Assembly (NCBI GenBank): GCA_051530055.1
Contig: CM121342.1
Location: forward strand, 1,860,001-1,924,000
Direction: 5' to 3'
Source: Neoechinorhynchus agilis
Taxonomy: Eukaryota; Acanthocephala
DNA: 64,000 bases
This document shows, in pieces, positions 45,901-57,100 of this stretch. The notes under the pieces were generated by a model that was not told the DNA's origin, did not search any database, and worked only from the letters and a program-made list of their open reading frames with translations. Position 1 is the first letter of the stretch. Every line of letters starts with the position of its first letter. The translations under genes and the position numbers were made by a program.

Positions 45901-48900
45901 GTTTAACAACTAATCCAGGCAACTGATTACGGAACACATGAAATGATCCTGTTTTCGTTTTAAGAATCGTGGGTAAAATTCTTAAAATATTTTTGTTCTG
46001 ATTGCCCTACTGAGTTTCTCAGTGTAAAAAGCGTTCACTTTCGTTCTAAGAATGTCTTAGCATCGGGCGACTTGTTTGGGTCACACGATGACTCTGCATT
46101 CTACGGGATTTGTTGGTTCATTTTAGAGCCTGGAATGAGGCAGTTCGCAAAAACCCAGCTTTCAGTTTTGGATTAGTTTTCAAGACGGGAAAATACCGTC
46201 CGTATAACAACTAATCCAGACGATTGATTACGGAACACATGTAATGATCCTGTTTTCGTTTTAAGAATCGTAAATAAAACTCTTAAAAAAAGAATTTTGT
46301 TCTGATTGCCCTACTGAGTTTCTCAGTGTAAAAAGCGTTTACTTTCGTTCTAAGAATGTCTTAGCATCGGGCGACTTGTTTGGGTCACACGATGACTCTG
46401 CATTCTACGGGATTTGTTGGTTCATTTTAGAGCCTGGAATGAGGCAGTTCGCAAAAACCCAGCTTTCAGTTTTGGATTAGTTTTCAGGACGGGAAAATAC
46501 CGTCCGTATAACAACTAATCCAGACAATTGATTACGGAACACATGTAATGATCCTGTTTTCGTTTTAAGAATCGTAGATAAAATTCTTAAAAAAAGAATT
46601 TTGTTCTGATTGCCCTACTGAGTTTCTCAGTGTAAAAAGCGTTCACTTTCGTTCTAAGAATGTCTTAGCATCGGGCGACTTGTTTGGGTCACACGATGAC
46701 TCTGCATTCTACGGGATTTGTTGGTTCATTTTAGAGCCTGGAATGAGGCAGTTCGCAAAAACCCAGCTTTCAGTTTTGGATTAGTTTTCAAGACGGGAAA
46801 ATACCGTCCATATAACAACTAATCCAGGCAACTGATTACGGAACACATGAAATGATCCTGTTTTCGTTTTAAGAATCGTGGGTAAAATTCTTAAAAAAAA
46901 TTTGTTCTGATTGCTCTACTGAGTTTCTCAGTGTCAAAAGCGTTCACTTTCGTTCTAAGAATGTCTTAGCATCGGGCGACTTGTTTGGGTCACACGATGA
47001 CTCTGCATTCTACGGGATTTGTTAGTTCATTTTAGAGCCTGGAATGAGGCTGTTCGCAAAAACCAAGCTTTCAGTGTTGGATTAGTTTTCAAGACGGGAA
47101 AATACCGTCCGTTTAACAACTAATCCAGGCAACTGATTACGGAACACATGAAATGATCCTGTTTTCGTTTTAAGAATCGTGGGTAAAATTCTTAAAAAAA
47201 GAATTTTGTTCTGATTGCCCTACTGAGTTTCTCAGTGTAAAAAGCGTTCACTTTCGTTCTAAGAATGTCTTAGCATCGGGCGACTTGTTTGGGTCACACG
47301 ATGACTCTGCATTCTACGGGATTTGTTGGTTCATTTTAGAGCCTGGAATGAGGCAGTTCGCAAAAACCCAGCTTTTAGTTTTGGATTAGTTTTCAAGACG
47401 GGAAAATACCGTCCGTTTAACAACTAATCCAGACAATTGATTACGGAACACATGTAATGATCCTGTTTTCGTTTTAAGAATCGTAAATAAAACTCTTAAA
47501 AAAAGAATTTTGTTCTGATTGCCCTACTGAGTTTCTCAGTGTAAAAAGCGTTTACTTTCGTTCTAAGAATGTCTTAGCATCGGGAGACTCGTTTGGGTCA
47601 CACGATGACTCTGCATTCTATTGGATTTGTTGGCACATTTCAGAGCTTGGAATGATGCAGTTCGCAAAAACCCAGCTTTCAGTTTTGGATTAGTTTTCAA
47701 GACGGGAAAATACCGTCCATGTAACAACTAATCCAGGCAACTGATTATGGAACACATGAAATGATCCTGTTTTCGTTTTAAGAATCGTGGGTAAAATTCT
47801 TAAAAAAAATTGTTCTGATTGCTCTACTGAGTTTCTCAGTGTAAAAAGCGTTCACTTTCGTTCTAAGAATGTCTTAGCATCGGGCGACTTGTTTGGGTCA
47901 CACGATGACTCTGCATTCTACGGGATTTGTTGGTTCATTTTAGAGCCTGGAATGAGGCAGTTCGCAAAAACCCAGCTTTTAGTTTTGGATTAGTTTTTAA
48001 GACGGGAGAATACCGTCCATTTAACAACTAATCCAGGCAACTGATTACGGAACACATGAAATGATCCTGTTTTCGTTTTAAGAATCGTAGGTAAAATTCT
48101 TAAAAAAATTTTGTTCTGATTGCCCTACTGAGTTTCTCAGTGTAAAAAGCGTTCACTTTCGTTCTAAGAATGTCTTAGCATCGGGCGACTTGTTTGGGTC
48201 ACACGATGACTCTGCATTCTACGGGATTTGTTGGTTCATTTTAGAGCCTGGAATGAGGCAGTTCGCAAAAACCCAGCTTTCAGTTTTGGATTAGTTTTCA
48301 AGACGGGAAAATACCGTCCGTTTAACAACTAATCCAGACAATTGATTACGGAACACATGTAATGATCCTGTTTTCGTTTTAAGAATCGTAAATAAAATTC
48401 TTAAAAAAAGAATTTTGTTCTGATTGCCCTACTGAGTTTCTCAGTGTAAAAAGCGTTTACTTTCGTTCTAAGAATGTCTTAGCATCGGGAGACTCGTTTG
48501 GGTCACACGATGACTCTGCATTCTATGGGATTTGTTGGCACATTTCAGAGCTTGGAATGAGGCAGTTCGCAAAAACCCAGCTTTCAGTTTTGGATTAGTT
48601 TTCAAGACGGGAGAATACCGTCCATTTAACAACTAATCCAGGCAACTGATTACGGAACACATGTAATGATCCTGTTTTCGTTTTAAGAATCGTGGGTAAA
48701 ATTCTTAAAAAAAATTTGTTCTGATTGCTCTACTGAGTTTCTCAGTGTAAAAAGCGTTCACTTTCGTTCTAAGAATGTCTTAGCATCGGGCGACTTGTTT
48801 GGGTCACACGATGACTCTGCATTCTACGGGATTTGTTGGTTCATTTTAGAGCCTGGAATGAGGCAGTTCGCAAAAACCCAGCTTTCAGTTTTGGATTAGT

Positions 48901-49757
48901 TTTCAAGACGGGAAAATACCGTCCGTATAACAACTAATCCAGACAATTGATTACGGAACACATGTAATGATCCTGTTTTCGTTTTAAGAATCGTAAATAA
49001 AACTCTTAAAAAAAATTTTGTTCTGATTGCCCTACTGAGTTTCTCAGTGTAAAAAGCGTTCACTTTCGTTCTAAGAATGTCTTAGCATCGGGCGACTTGT
49101 TTGGGTCACACGATGACTCTGCATTCTACGGGATTTGTTGGTTCATTTTAGAGCCTGGAATGAGGCTGTTCGCAAAAACCCAGCTTTCAGTTTTGGATTA
49201 GTTTTCAGGACGGGAATATACCGTCCGTATAACAACTAATCCAGACGATTGATTACGGAACACATGTAATGATCCTGTTTTTGTTTTAAGAATCGTAAAT
49301 AAAACTCTTAAAAAAGAATTTTGTTCTGATTGCCCTACTGAGTTTCTCAGTGTAAAAAGCGTTTACTTTCGTTCTAAGAATGTCTTAGCATCGGGAGACT
49401 CGTTTTGGGTCACACGATGACTCTGCATTCTACGGGATTTGTTGGTTCAGTTTAGAGCCTGGAATGAGGCTGTTCGCAAAAACCCAGCTTTCAGTTTTGG
49501 ATTAGTTTTCAGGACGGGAATATACCGTCCGTATAACAACTAATCCAGGCCACTGATTACGGAACACATGAAATGATCCCGTTTTCGTTTTAAGAATCGT
49601 AAATAAAACTCTTAAAAAAAGAATTTTGTTCTGATTGCCCTACTGAGTTTCTCAGTGTAAAAAGCGTTCACTTTCGATCTGAGAATTTGATAGCATCGGG
49701 AGACTCGTTTGAGTAACACGATGACTGCATTCTACGGGATTTGTTTGTTGATATTAA
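39985..49757. repeat. Satellite array, about 32 units of ~302 bp
   Basis: Counting each CTCAGTG landmark gives 33 starts from 39991 to 49651, spaced 296-305 bases (mean about 302). The last unit is truncated and diverged. Each unit contains: an inverted hexamer ACTGAG-TTT-CTCAGT; a ~57-codon open stretch; a hairpin TGGATTAGTT...AACTAATCCA enclosing GACGG...CCGTC; an A-rich tail, often with AATAAA. Two sequence classes exist: one with GCGTTTACTTTCG, GGGAGACTCG and a TAAATAAAA tail; one with GCGTTCACTTTCG, GGGCGACTTG and a GGGTAAAATTC tail. The first six or seven units are one class; further on the classes mix. Confidence 0.97.
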
Positions 49758-49979
49758 GGCCTCCTTCTGTGCTCATCGGTAAGTTGATTTTGATCAAACG
49801 AAAGATTACTCATATCTAGAAAGTGGAGGTATTACGGCAACTGTGGGTTTATGGTTGAGCTCTTGTGAAAAGCTGTCTTCACGAACCCATCAATAATTTA
49901 GGATTCGTAATGCCAGTGAGATATATTTCTCACTGCGAATGAATCCATTTAAAGGTGTAGCAATAAGCAGACAACCGAT
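49758..49979. other. Short spacer with a hairpin after eS24
   Basis: 49914-49935 is an inverted repeat CAGTGAGA / TCTCACTG, 45-66 bases downstream of the eS24 stop (minus strand). Its role is unknown. Confidence 0.4.
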
Positions 49980-50393
49980 TTACTTCTTCTTTTTGTCCGC
50001 AGTGGCCGTGGCTTTCTTTGTACCACGAATTTTCTTCTTAGCCTTTCTCAGCGTTTTTCTTTGTTTCCTGCTCTTTTTCTTTGGAACCGTCAAGCCCTGC
50101 CGAGCCAAACGGAAATTCGGTTCATACGATTTGGCATCTTTCATTGAGTCATAAATAAGGGCAAATCCACTAGACCGACCACCTCCAAAAGCAGTTCTCA
50201 TTCCATAAACAAAACAGACATCAGGAGTTGTTTTGAATACAGTCGCCAAACGATCTCGAATATCTTTTTTGGATAAACAACATCGTCCGGGGTGTAGAAC
50301 ATCTACGACCATTTGACGACGAGCTAGCAGTCGATTCGTCATGAACTTCCTTGTTCGAATGGTAACCACACCTTTTAGGTCCGTTGAAGCCAT
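49980..50393 (-). CDS. RPS24: 40S ribosomal protein eS24
   Basis: A structural protein of the small ribosomal subunit. Single exon, 137 residues, close to the family length (about 130). It has the family signatures [19 protein letters not shown] near the start, then [36 protein letters not shown] and [11 protein letters not shown]. The tail is Lys/Arg-rich ([17 protein letters not shown]). In mammals the ATG sits alone on exon 1; here the ATG and body are contiguous. An acceptor-like GATTTGGAG lies 2 bases before the ATG. It is transcribed towards the satellite. Confidence 0.95.
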   Translation of the reverse strand: MASTDLKGVVTIRTRKFMTNRLLARRQMVVDVLHPGRCCLSKKDIRDRLATVFKTTPDVCFVYGMRTAFGGGRSSGFALIYDSMKDAKSYEPNFRLARQGLTVPKKKSRKQRKTLRKAKKKIRGTKKATATADKKKK

Positions 50394-50639
50394 TGCTCCA
50401 AATCGTTGCTTTTGTTATATGGAGAGCGCTCCTTCGGAAGGAAAATGCACGAATGTGGGAGGACGCGGAAGAACGATGCATGACGTAATGACTTGGATAT
50501 TTGTTTTGATGCGATGATACTGATGAGCTTTTGCGCTTATGCTCAAATGATCGTTGCTGATGTTTTTCTTTTTGCGATTTGTTGTTAATCTCATTGAAAC
50601 AGCTATATTTTATACCCTAGGACTTGTAAAGAAGTTCAT
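50394..50639. other. eS24 upstream region, no gene
   Basis: Contains the presumed eS24 promoter. No recognisable element is seen. Confidence 0.3.
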
Positions 50640-50880
50640 TTCTTTATGTATTTTTGGTGAAAAGAAGAATAGGTATTGATGTATTTATTCAAAAATATTT
50701 CGTCCGTTTCGTCGGAATGTTTCAAGTTGTTTCGCAAATTTGTTGCTTCAACACATTACTTTTTGAAACAACCTGAAGAAGGTCGACGTAACGGAGGTAG
50801 TATTTTTGAATTAATAAAATCATTCGTTACTCTTCGCATCAACAAAGAACACAAAAATATATTTCATGGCAAATTCAATT
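50640..50880. mobile_element. Fold-back element, hammerhead-like arms (copy A)
   Basis: The left half (TATTTTTGGTGAAAAGAAG, then AAATATTTCGTCCG, minus-oriented motif) and the right half (CTGAAGAAGGTCGACGTAAC at 50772 on, plus-oriented) face each other. The same layout occurs at 51.0, 59.4 and 63.0 kb. No coding frame. Confidence 0.5.
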
Positions 50881-51004
50881 TCTGTATTTTTATTAAATAG
50901 GCTTTTATTGGACATAGAAAGATTTTTAATAATTCCTTAAAAGCAAAATATTTCCATGCCGGTTACTATTTTTAGTAACATTTCGTTAACTATTTCTCTA
51001 TTTT

Positions 51005-51331
51005 ATGCGTGTTTTTTGGTGAGATGAGAAGAATAGATATTTATTCATTCCCAATATTTCGTCCGTCTCATCGATCAGGTTGTTTGAAACTTATTACAAC
51101 GTCCGGACGATATATCGAGAATAACAAAATAAATATCATATCGGCAAAATCCATCGGGATGGTAAATTTTGGCTAGAGTATAAAACTTGTATTTTCCTCA
51201 GAAAACAATGATTGATAAGGCGAGGTTTCCTCTCTTTCGAAATATTTCATTACAATAAATGATTTCTAACCGGGTGATTATCTTCACCACAAGTCAAAAT
51301 AAATCAATATCTATTCTTCTAATAAACAAAG
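51005..51331. mobile_element. Fold-back element, hammerhead-like arms (copy B)
   Basis: The left arm has AGAAGAATAGATATT (51028 on) and AATATTTCGTCCGTCTCATC. The right arm ends with the reverse complement AATATCTATTCTTCT at 51305-51319. Same family as copy A, about 130 bases downstream of it. Confidence 0.55.
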
Positions 51332-52078
51332 ATGTTAGATCTGTGGAATTTGTCCGGTGTCCTCCATATTTTAATTTTCTTCTATCGACACTCTCGTTCA
51401 CGTAAGCTCAATTTGTTCAAAATTTAGGATGATTAGGATTATTGTTTACAAGTCTTCACCCGGTAAAGCATTTATTAAAAAATGTTCTGCGAACCTCGCC
51501 GAGTTCATCATCATGATCATCAGTTAGCCTTATTTAAACGAAAAAGCTTTCAGTGGCGATTTTTGATCAATTTTTTACTATGTGACTTTTCTATTTCTCT
51601 TAAAAATGTTGCGTAATTATCGGCCTTTTTGTGTGATTAATGCCAGTGGTTTCATAATCAATTTCACGTTTGGAATTTATTTAAATTTTCAGGATTAAAA
51701 ATTCGTTACAAAAAGTACTTCGTTCTTTACCTTCCGATCTTAGGTTTAGTGGATCAAATTGATCGTAACATTTTACACTCTCATTTTCCGAGTTTTAGCG
51801 ATCTTGAACACGATTAACAATTCGGTTTTTAATGCTATTTAGAAGCTCCGTAAAATTATTCTCTCGCCATTAAGATAGTTCGTGCCTTTGGACCAAGCAC
51901 CGTAGAATTTTTAACCTTGGAAAATGGTTAGTAGTAGATTCAGAAAGGGAATCCTGGATCATCTGTCTGACCGTTCCCATCGAAACTTTTTTTTAATTTC
52001 TTAGGAACAATATGTTAGTGCCTAACACATACAATTGTGCACTAGTGAGCTTGTGAGCTTCAAATGTTTTTTGAAACT
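51332..52078. other. Intergenic upstream of MAT1, with dispersed repeat copy 2
   Basis: 51865-51992 is the second copy of the repeat at 22690-22915 and ends about 100 bases before the MAT1 start codon. Elsewhere AT-rich with nothing recognised. Confidence 0.5.
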
Positions 52079-52093
52079 CTATTATTGTTGCAG
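52076..52093 (+). promoter_or_regulatory. Acceptor-like site abutting the MAT1 start
   Basis: CTCTATTATTGTTGCAG ends exactly at the ATG (52094), as expected for a trans-splice acceptor. Confidence 0.55.
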
Positions 52094-53384
52094 ATGTCTG
52101 ACACTGAAGAGGCAAAGGAGCAAACGAAATCCGGAAAACTTGACAACCAACCTGATGAAGAGTTTAAACTGGAATCGAATGAACACAACGAAGACGACGA
52201 TTCGTTTAGAACGCCCCGTTTGGAGGATCAGATTTGTCCGAATTGTCACACGAGCAAGCACCACGACCCTCAGATGGTTCTGTACGTAGGGACGTGTTCC
52301 CATTCATTGTGTAAACGCTGCTTGGACTCTCAATTCAAACAAGATCAAGGAAAATGTCCCACTTGTAGTGTGGATTTGCGAAAACGGTATTTTAAACCAC
52401 AAATGTTTGATGATCCCCGTCTAGATCGCGCAACGGATATCCGAAGAATGTTGGTGAAACGATACTATTTAATTGAAGAAGATTTCGATACATGCGATGA
52501 ATATTACGAGTACGTCGATGAGTTTGAGGAGATTTACTATAATCTTGTGGAAAATATAGACAAGGAAGAGACCAAGAATCGATTGGACAATTTCAGGCTG
52601 AAATATGCGATCTTTATTGCTTTCATCGTGGTCTTTAATGTGAGAGTAAAAGGTCTAGTACAAGGATTTGTTCAATAAGTCTCAGGGTAGAATAGATCCT
52701 GTGATTGCGCGGATTAATATGGCTTTAGAAGAAGAAAAGAATAAGGCTAAACCCGGCGAAATGGAACGCGAACAGAGAATCATGAAGGTGAAGGCAGGTG
52801 TGGAGATAAAGGAAGAGATGGTGCGGAAAATTTTGTCGAAGAAAGGAGTTTCAAAGGTGAAGCCTGAAATAAAGCGAAAACCAGAGGAACCACAGGATTC
52901 GAAATGGGCTTATATCTATAGGCCAGTTAAACGGAGAGTGCAGCGAACCATAGGGACGAAACCAATGATGAATTGGCAAACAAAAGATAAGTTTTTACCT
53001 CATGATGTTAGTAAGCGGTTTCTTGAAGTCGTTAAGGACGTCCGAAGTGCATCGTCCAGTTTGAAATCAACGAGTGAAGCGTTGAGTGACAGAAGTGCTT
53101 TATACGGAGAAGCAAAGCAATTATCTATCCAATCGGATGATCCTGGAGGATATTCGGTCGATGTGTACATCTCTCGGCTAATGGCTCTTGGATTTTCGAA
53201 TCTAAAATACGGACGTAACACTCAGTTGATGCTAGCGAACAAACAATTAAAGCCTAATCAATTTGCTCGGAATCAGCGGCCTCGTACTTTTGCAACGGCA
53301 ATGAAGCGACGTGCTCGTAGTGGAAGTCTTTCCAAATCGAAAAAGATTCCGAGAACCACTTCCGCAAACTTAAAGCGGAATTAG
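52094..53384 (+). CDS. MNAT1: CDK-activating kinase assembly factor MAT1
   Basis: MAT1 bridges CDK7-cyclin H to TFIIH core in the nucleus. Exon 1 (52094-52603, 170 codons): an acidic leader of about 48 residues, then a RING finger (CPNCH...CSHSLCKRC...CPTC) and KRYFKPQMFDDPRLDRATDI, matching the MAT1 RING and following helix. Exon 2 (52659-53384) starts YKDLFNKSQGRID and ends near the conserved GGYSVDVYISRLMALGF (GGY.....RAL.GLF in other MAT1s), with a basic tail. Homology places the junction at codon LK|YKD, which leaves a 55-base intron starting TATGCG and ending TCTAG. It lacks a GT donor; one missing G would give GTATGCG. About 411 residues, longer than human (309). Confidence 0.88.
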
Positions 53385-54113
53385 TAGGAAACAGTGAGCT
53401 GTGATCGTTTTAAATCACTCAACTGCAAAATATCGATTTATAGTACATATTATGAAATTTCTTAAATGCATTTGTAAAAAGTACTGTTTGCTAATTTTTG
53501 AGATTCCTATCCTTAGCTTATTTTAGGCTTTCTTATTTACTTTAAAGCTTTTGTATTCCTTATATACTAAACAAATTTTAATCCTGTTATTTTCACGTTT
53601 ACCACAAATCCCATATTTCCCCGTCCTTATCAATATTAACGTCTTTTAGATTCAACATTAACTGAGATAATCAAAACAAATAACGAAACTAGAATGCACT
53701 TTGTTGTTATATACGAAAAATAGGAATGCTTAAATGTTTCATATTACCTTAAATTTATGTAGTGGTTTTCGCCACCAACATTGATTGAATTTGTCTGCAC
53801 TCAATTGCAGCCTCATTTCTTATTGCGGTCTCTTTGAATCACACTTGGTCGAGAATGCATTTCTACAGCGAAATCGTAAGTCTTAATTTAAACAATTATT
53901 CCAACGTCAAAACAACCTATTTCGCAAGTTTTCGATGTTTAAAACTTATAAACCGTTATCAATAATTATAGCTTTTTTCACTTAGCTGACTCTTCAACAT
54001 GAAAATGTTTAGATGCGCTTGAGGCTTGCGTAACAATTCACCATGCTCCCGAAATTTTTAAAGAATCCAACGATTAAAGCCCCCATCTCCGAAAATACAA
54101 ACCCCGTTTTTCA
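53385..54113. other. Intergenic between convergent MAT1 and SMC2
   Basis: AT-rich. The 3' ends of the two genes face each other here. No gene, repeat or RNA is recognised. Confidence 0.4.
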
Positions 54114-57100
54114 TTACTGACTTCGAGCAGTTCTCTTAACAGAAGAGATTCCGTCTTTAAAACAGGTTTTAAGTAGAACATTTGCGTTTTCGAACATTCC
54201 ATTTTTTAGACTGACCACAATGAATTGTGCATCTTTAAAGAAAGTCCTAATCATTTTCCCAATATTTTCAGTGTGCGCCAAATCGAGAGCTGCATCGATT
54301 TCATCAAGAAAGTACACCGGAGCAGGATTGTACCGCAGCATCGCGAGTATTAAAGAAAGTGCTGCTAATGATCGTTGGCCTCCACTAAGTTCCTGAAGAG
54401 AATCCTTCCATCTACCTTCGAATCCGACCCGGATACCAAGTCCGTCGTCCAAAAGGATCCCACGGCCTGGAATGTAGAGCTCAGCCGTAGCTCCTTTTAA
54501 GAGCGATGAAAATATTTTGCCAAAATCTTCATTTACCTTTCTCCAGCAGCGAGTAACGGCATCAACTCTATAGTAGTCCCAACTGCTCACCATCCCAGTG
54601 ATTTTGTTACGGTCTGAAATCACCACGTCCTTACGAAAGGTCAGTTCGCGATATTCTCGCTCTCGATCTTCCAACAAGTGAATACTTTTTAGATCCACGA
54701 TCTTTTGCAGTTCACTGTGACGTCTAGATAAATCCTTTTCCAAATTAACCATTTCTCTAAAGGTGATTTTTATTTCATCTAAATCCGCTTTCTCTAACTC
54801 TTCCAAGACCCACTTATTAGATTTCAAAAATCGTCTTACGAATTCCTTCTTCGCATCCAAATCCTCTTTTAAACGAACCAACTCAAGTTCGGTCTCATGC
54901 TCAGCAGTTTCGCAATTTTTGCGCTTTTTCATCAAATTGTCAATGCAAACGATAAGACTTGAGAGTTTTTGATTCTGAGCAGTCTTTGTCGCTTCAATCT
55001 CATCAACTTGCGATCTCGCCTGCTTGTAATATAGTTGCCTCTTTTCTAATTCCGCGATTGCCTCTTTTAATCCAACCTTGGCACATTCCATGGTCTCTTT
55101 AATTTTCTGTTTATCCGTCTCCATTGACTCCAACTGAATCCGATGAACTTCAATCTCTACACGAAGTGCATCACGGCTCGATCTAATTTGCTCCAACTTC
55201 TCTCCAACTTTTGTTTTTTCGTTAATCAATCGCTTTAAATCAGCCTCCGATGATTCTCCAATAAGACCATTTTCCGCCTCTTGAACACGTTTAACCAGAT
55301 CTAGCCGTCTATTGGTCACTTCGTCAAACTCATTCTTACACTCTTTTAGTTCTTTTTGTAAGCGTGCAATCACTTCTTCCTCAGAAAACTCAATTCGATT
55401 CCGAATGTCCGCTAACTCAACTTCTATGTCGCTCCTTTTCTTTTCCAATTCCATTCTCAATTGATCACATTGCTGGCGTTTAGACAAATCGTTATCTAGT
55501 TTTGCTATTCTATTTTGAACGTCACATAATCTTTTTCTCAATGGAAACCGTCGCATTTCGGCGTCTAAACACAATTCATGATTACGATTAACACTTCCAC
55601 CACTCAATATCCCAGCTGGATTCGCTTCATCGCCATCAAGCGTAACTGCAAATGAACCAATCCGCCGGTCAAACGCGATCTTATTAGCCGTAGCCAAATC
55701 TGAACACACAAAAGAGCTTCCAAACACCCATTCCATCACACCTGCCAATCTAAGATCATCCACGTGAACCAATTGAACAGCCGGCCAAACTTGCCCTCCA
55801 CATTCCTCCTCAGCTGTCTTAATAACTCGATCACTAAGACAACGCGGTTGAATTGTGTCCAATGGAACAAACGTAACTCGACCACGAAGACCGCCTCGCT
55901 TCAACAACAATTTTGCGGTTTCCATTCGATCGACAACGACATTGAACAACCGTGCTTTTGCAATTGTTTCAATCGCTCTAGCGAACTTATTGTGTTCCTT
56001 TACTTGGAAAAGAGAAATTATTGGACCATAGACACGTTGCGTACGGTCGAAACCAGGCTCTGGATTATCATATCGGAACTCGTATGATGAATCGAGTTTA
56101 GATTCCAGACTAGAAGCCTCGCGCCTCAATTCTCCCAATTCACATGTAAGTTCTTTAGCCGATAAAGGATTATCTCGATCAATCTGGTTTAATCGTTCGC
56201 TCACTTCCTTCAGACTAGACTCTAGTGCGACTAAACGGCCTCGAAGCTCCTCGGGCCTAAGAGAGGAACGTCGCTTTTTTGTCATGTTCACATCAATATT
56301 TTCATTCAGCCTCTGCAATCGAGTTTGTAAACGAGCACGGATTTTCTCAATCTCGTTTAATTGGGTCTTGAGTTTTAAAAGATACGCGTTCAGAGTAACA
56401 ATAGATCCGTCGTCCGAATCCACAACCTGACCCGTTTTCGCAGCTTTTCGCGCATTTTCACACCGTCTGACTTCTTCCATCAATTGATTATACACAGTTT
56501 CGGTCGCGTCAAGATCCGAGCAAACTTTCTCATAGGGCTTACTTTGAGCGTCCATTTTTCCACAAACGATTGCGCACTCTTCTTCAATAGACCGAAGATT
56601 CTCGAGTTCGGTCTCAATGGTATTCTTCAGAGACGAAACCTTACTCTCAGCTTGACATTGTGACTTTAAAGCTTTCCGAACAATTTCACTCGCTTCCTTG
56701 TACTTATCGTCATTCGTCTCTTTCATTCGCATTGATTCTTTTTCTCTCTTACACTTCTCAATCTCGTTCAAAATCCCAGGTTTCTCATCTCTAATACTTT
56801 TTAACCGTTCATCAACCTTCTCTACTTCTATTTGAACATTCGATAACTCCTCATTTGCCGTCACATAACGACCCAACATTACTTTTCGTTCCACTTTCGC
56901 AATCTCACGTTCAACTTCTTGAAGTTCATCGAACACTTGTCTGTCCTTTTGAATACGTCCAAGTTCCGGACCAATATTCTCGCTCATCAACGTGGTGATT
57001 TCGCTCAATTTAGTGTCCTTTCTCTCAATAACGCGCATAACGATGTCTTTTTTGCTATTATAAACCGAAGTTCCAGCAGTTGTGTCGATCAATCGCAACA

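Noticed and set aside
45371-47993. 68-codon frames in satellite units (TEFLSVKSV...VLD) as a repeated small protein gene
   Set aside because: The frame is shared because units are near-identical. Several units carry one- or two-base indels that break it (near 41610, 42800, 43686 and 49404), and most lack a start codon at its beginning.
49939-50154. Plus-strand 71-codon hydrophobic frame
   Set aside because: It is the antisense of the Lys-rich end of eS24; Lys codons read in reverse give Phe/Leu runs.
52604-52658. U12-type AT-AC intron in MAT1
   Set aside because: The left end TATGCG does not match the ATATCCTT consensus and the right end is AG, so a missing donor base is simpler.
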